From Byssovorax sp. (GTDB lineage Bacteria > Myxococcota_A > Polyangia > Polyangiales > Polyangiaceae): 64,000 nt of DNA. The stretch is from positions 27,374 to 91,373 of the forward strand of contig JANYGI010000139.1 of assembly GCA_025362495.1 (NCBI GenBank), in the 5' to 3' direction. The notes under the pieces are model-generated. The model saw nothing but the letters and a program-made list of their open reading frames with translations, did no database searches and was not told the DNA's origin. Position 1 is the first letter of the stretch, and every line of letters begins with the position of its first letter. Shown piece after piece: positions 24,100-34,935 of the stretch. The position numbers and the translations under genes are program-made.

Positions 24100-25046
24100 G
24101 GAGCGCCCTCGTCCGCTCGCGCAAGCTCGGATCGGTGGCCGAGGCCGTGGGCAATACGCCGCTCGTCCGCCTGCACCACGTCGGCCGCGACGCGCCCTCC
24201 GTCGAGATCTACGCCAAGCTCGAGTTCTGTAACCCGGGCGGCTCGGTCAAGGATCGCGCCGCCCTGCGGATGATGACCGAGGCCTTCAAGAGCGGACAGC
24301 TCACCTCGGACAAGATCCTGATCGACTCCACCAGCGGCAACACCGGCGTTGCTTACTCGATCTTCGGCGCGGCGCTCGGCGTCCGCGTCCAGCTCGTCAT
24401 GCCCTCGAACGTGAGCAAGCCCCGCAAGGACATCGCCGCGGCGTTCGGCACCGAGATCCTCTTCAGCGATCCGATGGAGGGCTCGGACGGGGCCATTCGC
24501 CGGGTGCGCGAGATCGTCGCCGCCGACCCGGATCGCTATTTCTACCCGGATCAGTACTCCAACCCCAATAACCCTCTCGCCCACTACCACGGTACGGGCA
24601 AAGAGATCCTCGACGCCGTCGGCGACCGGATCACGCACTTCGTCGCGGGGCTCGGCACCAGCGGCACCATCATGGGCACCTCGCGGCGCCTCCACGAGCA
24701 CACGCACCCGATCCGCTGCATCGCGGTCGAGCCGACCGAGGCGCTCCACGGGCTCGAGGGCCTCAAGCACCTCCCGAGCTCGCTCGTGCCGGCGATCCAC
24801 GACGCGCGGGCGTACGACGAGACGTTCCGCGTCAGCACCGAAGATGGCTGGGACATGGCCGATCGGCTGGCCCAGGACGAGGCGCTGCACGTCGGCCACT
24901 CGTCGGGCGCCAACGTGTTTGCGGCCCTCGAGATCGCCAAGCGCCTCCACGCCGAGGGGCGCGGCGGCTGCGTCGTGACCATCCTCTGCGATCGCGGCGA
25001 TCGCTACTTTTTGCCGATGAAATGGGAGAAGCGGTACACATGGTGA
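24096..25046 (+). CDS. cysM: CysM-type cysteine synthase (likely CysO-dependent)
   Basis: A 316-residue PLP enzyme of the cysteine synthase family. The Schiff-base lysine is K52 in NPGGSVKDR; STSGNTGVAYS and AGLGTSGTIMGTSRRL are the substrate and phosphate loops. It is closer in feel to mycobacterial CysM than to the CysK at 21820 (for example GTSGTIMGT and the following RRLHEH). Its location among a sulfur carrier, an E1 and a JAMM protease matches the M. tuberculosis CysM-CysO-Mec route, in which O-phosphoserine and carrier thiocarboxylate give a carrier-cysteine adduct. GTG start overlapping the previous gene by 4 bp. Confidence 0.88.
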   Translation: MRSALVRSRKLGSVAEAVGNTPLVRLHHVGRDAPSVEIYAKLEFCNPGGSVKDRAALRMMTEAFKSGQLTSDKILIDSTSGNTGVAYSIFGAALGVRVQLVMPSNVSKPRKDIAAAFGTEILFSDPMEGSDGAIRRVREIVAADPDRYFYPDQYSNPNNPLAHYHGTGKEILDAVGDRITHFVAGLGTSGTIMGTSRRLHEHTHPIRCIAVEPTEALHGLEGLKHLPSSLVPAIHDARAYDETFRVSTEDGWDMADRLAQDEALHVGHSSGANVFAALEIAKRLHAEGRGGCVVTILCDRGDRYFLPMKWEKRYTW

Positions 25047-25591
25047 ACGTGGCTGAGCACCCCTGGACGGCCGGCGGGCTCTCGATCAGCAAGGCGGTGC
25101 TGGCCGCCGTCGAGGCCGACGCCATCGCCGGCTACGCGAAGGACGAAGAGGCCTGTGGCTACCTGCGCGGTCCGGCCGGCGAGGCCCTTCACTGCGACGA
25201 GCACGTGAAGATGGTCAACGTGGCCAACAAGCTCCATGCGCTCGATCCCGAGACGTATTTTCGCACCGGCCGCACCTACTTCACCTTCAACGAGAAGAAG
25301 TTCGACGACGCCGTCGCCGCCTCGGCGAAGGAAGGCCGGCCGGTCAAGGTGCTCTATCACTCGCACCTCGACGCCGGCGCGTACTTCAGCCCGACCGACA
25401 AGGCCGTGATGAGCATGGGCGAGGCGCCCAGCGTCGAGGGCGGCCCGATCACGATGGGCAACGGGCCCAACTGGCCTCTCGCGTTCCTGGTCACCAGCGT
25501 ACGCGAAGGGAAAATCGCCGAGCACAACCTCTTCATCTGGAGCGCCGAGGCGCGCGATTTCGTCGTCTCGCCGCTCCACGTCGTCGAGTGA
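25040..25591 (+). CDS. mec: JAMM/MPN+ metalloprotease (Mec-like)
   Basis: A 183-residue JAMM-domain isopeptidase. The zinc motif is complete: E36/E37 in KDEEACGYL, then H107-S-H109-x7-S117-x2-D120 in [18 protein letters not shown]. In mycobacteria Mec cleaves cysteine from the CysO-cysteine adduct; here it may also remove the encoded C-terminal Cys of the carrier. The ATG at 25040 has GGGAGAAG at good spacing; it overlaps cysM by 7 bp. GTG 25043 and ATG 25022 are alternatives. No signal peptide, so cytoplasmic. Confidence 0.9.
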   Translation: MVNVAEHPWTAGGLSISKAVLAAVEADAIAGYAKDEEACGYLRGPAGEALHCDEHVKMVNVANKLHALDPETYFRTGRTYFTFNEKKFDDAVAASAKEGRPVKVLYHSHLDAGAYFSPTDKAVMSMGEAPSVEGGPITMGNGPNWPLAFLVTSVREGKIAEHNLFIWSAEARDFVVSPLHVVE

Positions 25592-25622
25592 CGCTCTCCC
25601 CTCTTCACGCCTCGGAGCATTG

Positions 25623-27329
<1,707 letters not shown>

Positions 27330-27418
27330 CACTTTGCCAGCTCGCCCCCTTTCACCCGGCCTTCGATGAGGCCACTCTCGGCGCCCCTTCCCGGACGTCC
27401 CCAGCGAGGAGACCGCTC

Positions 27419-28504
27419 ATGCCCCTGAATCATTACGTCACGCTCGGCCGCTCCGGCCTGCGCGTCAGCCCCTTCTGCCTCGGCGCGATGACCTTCGGCG
27501 AGGCGTTCGGCTTCGGCTCCAGCGTCGAGGACTCGCAGAAGATCCTCGACCGCTTCCTCGAGCTCGGCGGCAACTTCATCGACACCGCCAACATGTACAC
27601 GCGCGGCCACTCGGAGAAGATCATCGGCGACCACCTGGGGCGGCACCCGGCGAAGCGCGATCGGATCGTCATCGCCACCAAGTTCTTCGGCAGCCTCTAC
27701 GCGTCGGATCCCAACGGCGGCGGCGCCGGTCGCAAATCGATCGTCGCGGCCTGCGAGCAGTCGCTGCGCCGGCTCCAGACTGACTACATCGATCTCTACT
27801 GGATGCACTGCTGGGACAAGCACACGCCGATCGACGAGACGATGGCGGCGCTCGACGATCTCGTGCGCTCGGGCAAGGTCCGGTACATCGGCTTTTCGGA
27901 CACGCCCGCGTGGAAGGTGACCGAGGCGCAGATGCTCGCGCGCTTCAAGAACCTCACCCCGCTGATCGCGCTCCAGATCGAGTACTCGCTCCTCGAGCGC
28001 ACCGTCGAGGGCGAGCTCGTGCCGATGGCGCGCGAGATGGGCCTCGGCGTGACGCCGTGGTCGCCGCTCAAGAGCGGGCTGCTCAGCGGGAAATACACGC
28101 GCGAGAACGCCGCCACGCTGAAGAGCGATCGCTCCGCGTGGATCAAGAGCTCGCTCAACGAGAAGACGTTCGGCATCATCGACGAGCTGATCAAGATCGC
28201 GGCCGAGGTCGACTCCACGCCCGCTCGCGTCGCGCTCGCGTGGGTGCAGGGGCGCCCGGGCGTGACCTCGACGATCCTCGGCGCGCGCACGCTCGCGCAG
28301 CTCGACGACAACCTCGCCGCGCTCGACGTCACGCTGACGCAGGCGCACGTCGCCTCGCTCGACGCGCTCTCGAAGCCCGCGCTCAACTTCCCGGCCGACT
28401 TCCTCGCGCGCACGGGATCGTTCATGCACCCCGGCCTCTCGATCAACGGCGACACGGCCGCGCCCTCGCCGATGACGCCGAAGAACGACGGCGAGCGGCA
28501 CTGA
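27419..28504 (+). CDS. aldo/keto reductase
   Basis: A 361-residue NADPH-dependent AKR of the YajO/Tas-like group. Catalytic tetrad: Asp and Tyr in DTANMYTRGHSE, Lys in IVIATKFFG, His in YWMHCWDKH. C-terminal cofactor motifs STILGARTLAQLDDNL and WSPLKSGLLSGKY are present. The substrate cannot be predicted. A GGAG ribosome site lies upstream of the ATG. It follows the sulfur operon after 89 bp on the same strand, but no functional link is evident. The C-terminal ~40 residues (NFPADFLARTGSFMHPGLSI and after) are typical of this subgroup. Confidence 0.92.
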   Translation: MPLNHYVTLGRSGLRVSPFCLGAMTFGEAFGFGSSVEDSQKILDRFLELGGNFIDTANMYTRGHSEKIIGDHLGRHPAKRDRIVIATKFFGSLYASDPNGGGAGRKSIVAACEQSLRRLQTDYIDLYWMHCWDKHTPIDETMAALDDLVRSGKVRYIGFSDTPAWKVTEAQMLARFKNLTPLIALQIEYSLLERTVEGELVPMAREMGLGVTPWSPLKSGLLSGKYTRENAATLKSDRSAWIKSSLNEKTFGIIDELIKIAAEVDSTPARVALAWVQGRPGVTSTILGARTLAQLDDNLAALDVTLTQAHVASLDALSKPALNFPADFLARTGSFMHPGLSINGDTAAPSPMTPKNDGERH

Positions 28505-28518
28505 GCTAAGCTGCCCTC

Positions 28519-29874
28519 GTGCCCCGAGCGCTCCCGTCGATCCTCGTCGCGCTCGCGCTCACCTCCGCCACCACGTTCACCACGTTCAGCCGGGAGGCGC
28601 GCGCCGATCTCGACGACGACGCCGCCCGGCTCGCCGCGAGCTGGACGGCGCGCGGCGCGATGCTGGAGCGGCTCGATCCGGTCTTCCTCGAGCGCGGACG
28701 ATCCCGGGTGATCGATCTCGATCGCCCGGGCCAGCTCGCGAAGACCGAGAAGTCGGGGTGCGTGACGGTGGCGATCCTCGCGGCGCGGACCACGGATCTC
28801 CTCGCCGACGAGGGCGACGCCTCGGCGCACAAGATGCTCGATCCCGCGGCGGCGCCGCTGGCGCCGCTGGTGCCTCCGTCGCCGCACGGCGAGGACGAGC
28901 ACCGCACCCGCAGCGCGGGCGGTGCCGCGGTGATCTCGCGCTGCGGCGCGGATTCGTTTGAGCTCAAACGAATCACGGTCGAGACCACGTCGCCGCGCGC
29001 GGCGGTGGAGATCCTGGTCGCGCGATCACCGGCCGCGCTCGGCGAGATCAGCGAGGCGCTGCCCGAGCGCGCGGCGGGGCTCCTGGCGCCGCGCGGCGAT
29101 CCCGGCGGCCTGATCGAGCCCGGCCCGATCGGCGAGCGCATCGCCCGCGCCGAGCGCCGCGCGCGCAGCGAGGGCGCGTCCCGCGTCGTGAAGACGGTGA
29201 CCCGCGCGTCGCCCGCGGGTCTCGGGCGCGTCACGCTCAAGCTCGGCGAGGGCTGCCATCGCCTCGATCTGATGGCCGAGGTGCCGAGCGCCGTCCCGCG
29301 CCGGGCCACCGATCTCGACGCCGAGGCCCATGTGCAGGAGGGCGGCCGCCTGCTCGCGCGCGATCGCGCCGACGTGCCCGACGCGCGCCTCGACTTCTGC
29401 CTGGGCGAGCTGACCCTGGTCGACGTGGCCTTCGCCGGGGCCTCGGGCGCCTCGCCGGTGACGGTGAGCGACGCGGTCTGGACGACGCCGAAGAGCCTCT
29501 CTGCGCGCTGGGGCCCGCGGGCGCGAGCGGGCTTTGCCGGGGCGATGCGGAAGCGCCATGCGCCGGCGCCGGTCGATGATGCCCTGTTCGAGGCCGTCGG
29601 TATCCAGGGGATCACCCAGGTGCCGATAGCGGTCACTCCGGGTCAGTGTTACCTCGCCGCCGTGGGCTTGATTCGAGGCGACGCGCGGGCCATCCGCCTC
29701 GCGGCGACCCTCGGTGATCGCGCCCCCCACGACGAGGCGCTGGAGCGCCCCGAAGGCGCGGCGATCGCCTTCTGCGCGGGCCCTTCGCGCTCGGCCGTGA
29801 TCGACGTCGACGTGCGCGGCAACGGCCCCTGGTGGGCCCTCTCGGTGTGGGGAATGGGCGCCGCTTCGTTCTGA
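28519..29874 (+). CDS. exported protein of unknown function
   Basis: A 451-residue protein with an N-terminal signal peptide (VALALTSATTFTTFSREARA). The mature part is rich in Ala, Arg and Asp and consists of repeated units with conserved cysteines (KSGCVTVAILAA, LGEGCHRLDLMAE, DFCLGELTLVDVAF, GQCYLAAVGLIRG) resembling PPC-like beta-sandwiches used for passive surface functions. The lipoprotein at 31291-32988 has the same type of units, so the two are probably related. GTG start, 14 bp after the reductase gene. Confidence 0.7.
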   Translation: MPRALPSILVALALTSATTFTTFSREARADLDDDAARLAASWTARGAMLERLDPVFLERGRSRVIDLDRPGQLAKTEKSGCVTVAILAARTTDLLADEGDASAHKMLDPAAAPLAPLVPPSPHGEDEHRTRSAGGAAVISRCGADSFELKRITVETTSPRAAVEILVARSPAALGEISEALPERAAGLLAPRGDPGGLIEPGPIGERIARAERRARSEGASRVVKTVTRASPAGLGRVTLKLGEGCHRLDLMAEVPSAVPRRATDLDAEAHVQEGGRLLARDRADVPDARLDFCLGELTLVDVAFAGASGASPVTVSDAVWTTPKSLSARWGPRARAGFAGAMRKRHAPAPVDDALFEAVGIQGITQVPIAVTPGQCYLAAVGLIRGDARAIRLAATLGDRAPHDEALERPEGAAIAFCAGPSRSAVIDVDVRGNGPWWALSVWGMGAASF

Positions 29875-30065
29875 GTCACACGGCGAGGAGGCCTGAAGTG
29901 CAGGCGGCCTGACGCGTCGGGAGACTCGGTATCGGCGTCCGGCTCGGCTCTCTCGCTTTCCGGGGACCGTCGGTTGCATACGATCTCGGCGACACCAGAG
30001 GAGACGAGCGCGAGATGGTCGGCCATCGGCAGGCCGCGCCGCGCCCGCGCTGGATGAGGGGGACC

Positions 30066-31229
30066 ATGACGACCAATCTGCTCGATCTGGCGCGGGCGCA
30101 GCTCACGCCCGCCGTGATTCAACGCGCGAGCTCGCTCGTGGGCGAGAGCCCCGCAAATACCCAGCGAGCGATGGAGACGGCCGCGCCGACCATCTTCGCC
30201 GGGATCGTCCACGAGGGCTCTTCCGTCGCGGGAGCGAGCCAGTTGCTGCAGCTCCTCGAAGAGACGGGGCTGACGGGCTCGATGGCCGGGCTCGCCGAGC
30301 GCAACGAGGCCGAGAGCGGTGCGCTCGACTCGCTCGTCGGCACGGGCAAAGAGCTGTTCGGTCGCCTCTTCGGCGGGCGCGCGGGCCCGCTCGTCGACGC
30401 GACGGCGGCCTCGTCCGGCGTCAAGCGATCTTCGATGTCCTCGCTCCTCGGGCTCGCCACTCCCCTCGTCCTCGGCGCGGTCGGGAGCGAGGTCGCCACA
30501 CGGCACCTCGACGCGGCCGGCCTGGCCTCGCTGCTCGGCGAGCAGAAGAGCGCTGTCGCGAGGTTGCTCCCGACCGGCGCCGCGGCGGCGCTCGGCCTGT
30601 CGGGCGTCTCCGCGCGCGAGCCGGTCGATACCCGCGCTGCGGTGGTGAAGCCCGCGCCGGCGCGCTTCCCCTGGGTGCTGGTCCTGGCCATTCCGCTGGC
30701 GTTGATCGTCGGCTTCGCGCTCCGCAATCGGGCGAACCACCAGCGCGCCGCCCAGCGCGCGCCCGACGTCATGGTGGCCCCGCCGGTCGTCCTGGCGCCG
30801 CCGGCTGCCAATGGCCCTCTCGTGGGGCAGGGGATTGCCAGTCAGCAGCTCGCGCAGATCCTGGCCGCGCCTGACGGCCAGGTGCCGAAGCGCTTCGTGC
30901 TCGACAACCTCGCCTTCGATACGGCGACAGCGCAGCTCGCCCCGGGCGCGGCGACCACGCTCGACAGCGTGGCAGCGGTGCTGAAGGACCATCCGACCTC
31001 GCAGATCGTGCTCGAAGAGCACACCGACGACGCCGGTGATCCGGCGGGCAACCGCGTGCTTTCGCAGAGCCGGGCCGACGCGGTCAAGGCAGCTCTCGTG
31101 GCGCGCGGTGTCGCGGCGGACCGGATCAGCGCGCTCGGCCTGGGGCAGGATCGGCCGATGGTGCCGGATGATTCGGAGGGCGCGCGGGCGCAGAACCGGC
31201 GGACGGAGATCGTGGTCGTGAAGCGATAG
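30066..31229 (+). CDS. DUF937-OmpA fusion membrane protein
   Basis: A 387-residue protein. Residues ~1-180 form a helical DUF937-like domain (MTTNLLDLARAQLTPAVIQR; LLGLATPLVLGAVGSEVATR). A transmembrane helix at about 199-217 (FPWVLVLAIPLALIVGFAL) is followed by a Pro/Ala linker and a C-terminal OmpA/MotB peptidoglycan-binding domain: LDNLAFDTATAQL, EEHTDDAGDPAGNRVLSQSR, RISALGLGQDRPM, NRRTEIVV. With no N-terminal signal, DUF937 should be cytoplasmic and OmpA periplasmic, tethering something inside the cell to the wall. Start set by GAGGGGG just before ATG 30066. Confidence 0.88.
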   Translation: MTTNLLDLARAQLTPAVIQRASSLVGESPANTQRAMETAAPTIFAGIVHEGSSVAGASQLLQLLEETGLTGSMAGLAERNEAESGALDSLVGTGKELFGRLFGGRAGPLVDATAASSGVKRSSMSSLLGLATPLVLGAVGSEVATRHLDAAGLASLLGEQKSAVARLLPTGAAAALGLSGVSAREPVDTRAAVVKPAPARFPWVLVLAIPLALIVGFALRNRANHQRAAQRAPDVMVAPPVVLAPPAANGPLVGQGIASQQLAQILAAPDGQVPKRFVLDNLAFDTATAQLAPGAATTLDSVAAVLKDHPTSQIVLEEHTDDAGDPAGNRVLSQSRADAVKAALVARGVAADRISALGLGQDRPMVPDDSEGARAQNRRTEIVVVKR

Positions 31230-31290
31230 GCGCGCTGATCTGACCGACTCCTGCGGCGGTCCGGCCGGCCTCCGGCTATCCTCCGCGCCC

Positions 31291-32988
31291 GTGCTCCCGC
31301 GCCGCGCCGCCTCCGCGCTCCTCCTCGCTCTCGCCGCGCTCACGGCCTGCGGCGCCGCGCCGTCGCCTCCTCCCGCGCCGGCGGGGCCGCCGCCGGTCAC
31401 GTCGCTTCACGTGCTCCCGGATCGCCTCGACGCGCGCCCGTGGCTCGCGCCGCAGGCCGCGGTGGCCTCGGCCGCCGGCGCGGGCCCGCTCCAGATCCTC
31501 GGCGCCGACGTCGCGTCGGAAGGCGATCGACTCGGCGCGTTCGTCGCGATCCCCGAGGACGAGTGCCTGCTCGCGTACACGCGCGCGTCGCCCACGATCG
31601 TCGACGTCGATCTCTTCGCCTACGACGACGACGGCAGCGCGTTCGCGACCGACGAGTCGCCCGAGGTCGAGGCGGCGGTGCTGGTGTGCCCCCCGCACCC
31701 GCGTCGGCTCTACGTCGTCGCGCGCGTCATGGCCGGCGCGGGGGTGCTGGCGATCGGCGTGCAGAGCGTGCCGCGCTCGGCGGAGGCCGCCGTCGCGAAG
31801 GCCGTCGGCGCGCGCGGACGACCCGGCGAAGACAGCGGAAAGCTCGACGCGTGGCCGGGGCTCGAAGGGCGGATCCGCGCCCATCGGCTCGGCATCGGCG
31901 CGCGCTGGGAAGACGTGCGCCGCGTCGTCGTCCCGCTCAGCCCGCGCGCCGCGACGCGGATCTCCGCGACGATCGAGGCCAACCGCTGCATCGATGTGCT
32001 CGCGACGCCGAGCGAGGAGATCGCCTCGTTCGATCTGCTCGCGGAGGACACGAGCGCGCGCATCCTCGCGCGCGGGCGCGAGCAGGGGCGCGATCGTTCG
32101 CTCGTGCTCTGCTCGGCGACGGCCGTCTCGATCTCGCTCTCGGTGCGGCCACGCGCGTCGCAGGGGCTCGCGGCGATCACCATCGGTCGCTCCAGCAATT
32201 TCGCTGCGAAGGAGATCAGCGCGAGCGCGCGGATCATCAGCGTCACGCAGCCGGCCGAGCTCGACGCGGCCCGTCGCGCGCTCGACGCCGAGCTCGGCAG
32301 CAAAGGGTACGCGGCCCCGAAGAGCGTCGCGACGGGCACCGCGCGCGTCGGCTCGCGCACCTCGATCAGCCTCGATTTGCCGGCTGGATGCGCGCGCCTC
32401 GACGTGATCTCCGGTCGCCCGCTCGCCGACGTCGCCGCGACCCTGTGGGACGACAGGGGCGCGATGATCGCCGACACGCGCGGCGGCGCAGGCGCCACGA
32501 TCTTCGCGTGCGGCAAGGGGGGCGCGGCGCGCCTCGATCTCGAGGCGCTGGAGAGCCCCGGCCCGTTCGCCGTCGAGGTGCGCAGAGATCACACGGCGCC
32601 GCCGCTGCTCGTCGCGCACCCGATCGCGGCGGCGCGGCTGCTCGAGCGCCTCGGCGCCGGCGGCGATCCGATCGACGCTTCAGCCGCCGCCTCGGCGACG
32701 CTCGTGCAGCTCGATCCCGCGCAGCTCAAGACGTTCCCGCTCACCGTCGCCGCGTCGACGTGCGTCGAGGTGATCGCCGCGCTCGACGGCGGCGGCACCG
32801 GCGTCGATCTCCGCCTCGTCGCGCTCGGGACCGATGGAACGATGACCCGCTCGCCCGAGGTCGCCGGTGATCGCCTCTGCGCCGGGACGACGCCGGTTCA
32901 AGGGGCCTACGAGCTGCGCCTCGGGGCGGGCAAGGCCGACGCGCTGGTGGTCACGCGCGTCATCGCCGCGGAGCACGATCGACCGTGA
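31291..32988 (+). CDS. lipoprotein of unknown function, related to 28519-29874
   Basis: A 565-residue lipoprotein (lipobox LTACG, Cys20) followed by a short Pro/Ala linker. The mature protein contains at least four ~110-residue beta-rich units each with a central cysteine pair, for example EANRCIDVLATPSEE with LVLCSATAVSISLSV, and ASTCVEVIAALDGGG with DRLCAGTTPVQGAYELRLG. These have the pattern of PPC-like domains. There is no enzyme motif. GTG start with the signal peptide immediately following. It lies 61 bp after the DUF937-OmpA gene and 40 bp before the methyltransferase gene. Confidence 0.72.
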   Translation: MLPRRAASALLLALAALTACGAAPSPPPAPAGPPPVTSLHVLPDRLDARPWLAPQAAVASAAGAGPLQILGADVASEGDRLGAFVAIPEDECLLAYTRASPTIVDVDLFAYDDDGSAFATDESPEVEAAVLVCPPHPRRLYVVARVMAGAGVLAIGVQSVPRSAEAAVAKAVGARGRPGEDSGKLDAWPGLEGRIRAHRLGIGARWEDVRRVVVPLSPRAATRISATIEANRCIDVLATPSEEIASFDLLAEDTSARILARGREQGRDRSLVLCSATAVSISLSVRPRASQGLAAITIGRSSNFAAKEISASARIISVTQPAELDAARRALDAELGSKGYAAPKSVATGTARVGSRTSISLDLPAGCARLDVISGRPLADVAATLWDDRGAMIADTRGGAGATIFACGKGGAARLDLEALESPGPFAVEVRRDHTAPPLLVAHPIAAARLLERLGAGGDPIDASAAASATLVQLDPAQLKTFPLTVAASTCVEVIAALDGGGTGVDLRLVALGTDGTMTRSPEVAGDRLCAGTTPVQGAYELRLGAGKADALVVTRVIAAEHDRP

Positions 32989-33028
32989 ACGTGAAACTGA
33001 ACGTGACCTTGACGGAGAACGAGACCGC

Positions 33029-33772
33029 GTGAGCTTCGGCAAGAACACCCGCGCGGACTACGGCGTCGACACCGCCGCGGCCGTGCTCCGCTTCATGGTC
33101 CTCGCCTTCGTGGGGATGATCTTCGCCCTGAGCGCGCCGTTCCTCGTGCACGAGCGCGAGCTCGCCGTGCACCTCGCGAGCCTCGGCCGCGGCCTGGCGA
33201 TCTGGTGCTCGATCTGCGCGACGGTGATGGTGTGGGGCAGCCGCGTGGGCAAGCTCCGCCTCCGCGATCGCGTCATCGCCGGGCTCGCGCTGAAGGGGAA
33301 CGAGCAGGTGCTCGACGTCGGCTGCGGTCGCGGTCTCTTGCTCGTCGCCGCCGCGAAGAACCTCGATCGGGGCAAGGCGATCGGGATCGATCTCTTCGCG
33401 AAGGGCGATCCGACCGGCAACAGCGAGGCCACCACGCGCGAGAACGCGACCCTCGAAGGCGTCGACCAGCGCGTCGAGCTCGTCGCGGGCGACGCGCGCA
33501 AGCTGCCGTTTCCGGCGAAGCGCTTCGACGTGATCGTCTCCAGCTTCGCGCTGCACGAGGTCCGCGATCTCGCGGATCGGCAGAAGGCGATCGCCGAGAT
33601 CGCGCGGGTGCTCAAGCCCGGCGGCCGCGTCCGCATCGTCGATACGCGCCACACCGACGAGTACGTCACCGCGCTGCGCGAGGCCGGCCTCGTCGACGTG
33701 GCGCGGAGCGGGCTGAGCTTCGCCACCATCGTCCCGTCGCGCATCGTGTCGGCGCGCCGCCCGCTCGCGTGA
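33029..33772 (+). CDS. membrane-anchored SAM-dependent methyltransferase
   Basis: A 247-residue class I methyltransferase. Two N-terminal hydrophobic segments (about 18-40 and 52-70) anchor it; the catalytic domain begins with motif I VLDVGCGRGLLL (94-105), then IGIDLFAKGD, VAGDARKLPFP, FDVIVSSFALHEV and LKPGGRVRIVDTR. It resembles UbiE/Methyltransf_11 enzymes, so a lipid or quinone-like substrate at the membrane is plausible. GTG start. Its stop overlaps the following membrane-protein gene by 4 bp, implying a shared pathway. Confidence 0.87.
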   Translation: MSFGKNTRADYGVDTAAAVLRFMVLAFVGMIFALSAPFLVHERELAVHLASLGRGLAIWCSICATVMVWGSRVGKLRLRDRVIAGLALKGNEQVLDVGCGRGLLLVAAAKNLDRGKAIGIDLFAKGDPTGNSEATTRENATLEGVDQRVELVAGDARKLPFPAKRFDVIVSSFALHEVRDLADRQKAIAEIARVLKPGGRVRIVDTRHTDEYVTALREAGLVDVARSGLSFATIVPSRIVSARRPLA

Positions 33773-34935
33773 TCTCCGCCGTCGCGCCCGCGACACCTCG
33801 CGACGGAGGTCGGCGCGCCGGGATCGTCGAGTTCCTGGTCCTCGGCGGCGGGACTCTCGTGCTCTTCCCGCTCTCGTGGCTGTTCCGGCGCACGGCGGGG
33901 CTCGACGCCTCCGAGGACTTCATCGACGCGCTCGCCTATCACGCGGCGGTGGTGATCAACAATCCTCACTTCGCCGTCACCTATCTGCTCTTCTACAAGG
34001 ACGCGAAGAGCCGCGCCCTTCCCGGCGTGTTCCCTCCGGGGCAGCGCGCTCGCTACCTGCTCGTCGGCCTGGTCGTCCCGCTGGTGCTGCTCGCGTGGGC
34101 CTGCTTTGCGCTCACGCGCGGCTCGGCCCGCTCGATGGGTAACATGATCGAGCTGATGTTCTTCCTCGTGGGCTGGCATTACGTGAAGCAGGGCTTTGGC
34201 ATCCTCACGGTGTTCTCGGCGCGCCGCGGGTTTCGCTTTCGCCCCGCCGAGCGGATTGCCGTCCTCGGTCATTGCTTTGCCGGCTGGGCCTACGCCTGGG
34301 CGAGCCCCGCTGTCGCCGCGAAGAGCGTCCAGGAGAAGGGCGTCGTGTATACCGCGCTCGCTCACCCCATCTGGCTCGAGCAGGTAACGGGCGTTGCCTT
34401 CGGCCTCAGCGCCGTGGTGCTGGTCGTCGCGCTGGCACGTCGCTTTCGCCACGACCGGCAGCTACCGCCGTTCGCGCCGTTTCTCGGCTTCCTCGTGACA
34501 ATCTGGCTCTGGACGATCTACTCGAGCCTCGATCCGCTGATGCTCTATCTGATCCCGGCGCTCCACTCGATCCAGTATGGATACGTGGTGTGGCTGCTCC
34601 GGCGAAACCAGGCGCGCGCCGCCGAGGGGCCGCCGCTCTTCGGGAAGCCGGCCGCGGTGCGGCTCACGGTCCTCGCCGGCTCGGCGATCGCGCTCGGATG
34701 GGTGCTGTTCCGCGGCGCGCCTTCGCTCCTCGACGGCGCGAGGGTGCTGAGATCGAGCCCCGCCGCGCGCCTCGGAGAGACTCCGTATCTGGCGGCGATC
34801 TTCGTGTTCGTGAACATCCACCATTACTTCATGGATACGGTGCTGTGGCGGCGCGAGAACCCCGAGACACGCCATCTGGTCTCGGGGGACGCCGCAGGTG
34901 AGCCTCAGCCGCCGGAGCTCGAAGTCGCGCGGTAA
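33769..34935 (+). CDS. polytopic membrane protein with conserved His residues
   Basis: A 388-residue protein with about eight to nine hydrophobic segments. Conserved-looking histidine motifs sit at membrane edges: AYHAAVVINNPHFAVTYLLF, GWHYVKQGFG, LGHCFAGWAY, ALHSIQYGY and VNIHHYFMDTVLWR. Such His spacing could hold a metal centre, as in membrane di-iron enzymes, but I recognise no named family. It is coupled by a 4-bp overlap to the methyltransferase. Its 3' end overlaps the convergent M32 carboxypeptidase gene by 31 bp. GTG start. Confidence 0.75.
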   Translation: MISAVAPATPRDGGRRAGIVEFLVLGGGTLVLFPLSWLFRRTAGLDASEDFIDALAYHAAVVINNPHFAVTYLLFYKDAKSRALPGVFPPGQRARYLLVGLVVPLVLLAWACFALTRGSARSMGNMIELMFFLVGWHYVKQGFGILTVFSARRGFRFRPAERIAVLGHCFAGWAYAWASPAVAAKSVQEKGVVYTALAHPIWLEQVTGVAFGLSAVVLVVALARRFRHDRQLPPFAPFLGFLVTIWLWTIYSSLDPLMLYLIPALHSIQYGYVVWLLRRNQARAAEGPPLFGKPAAVRLTVLAGSAIALGWVLFRGAPSLLDGARVLRSSPAARLGETPYLAAIFVFVNIHHYFMDTVLWRRENPETRHLVSGDAAGEPQPPELEVAR

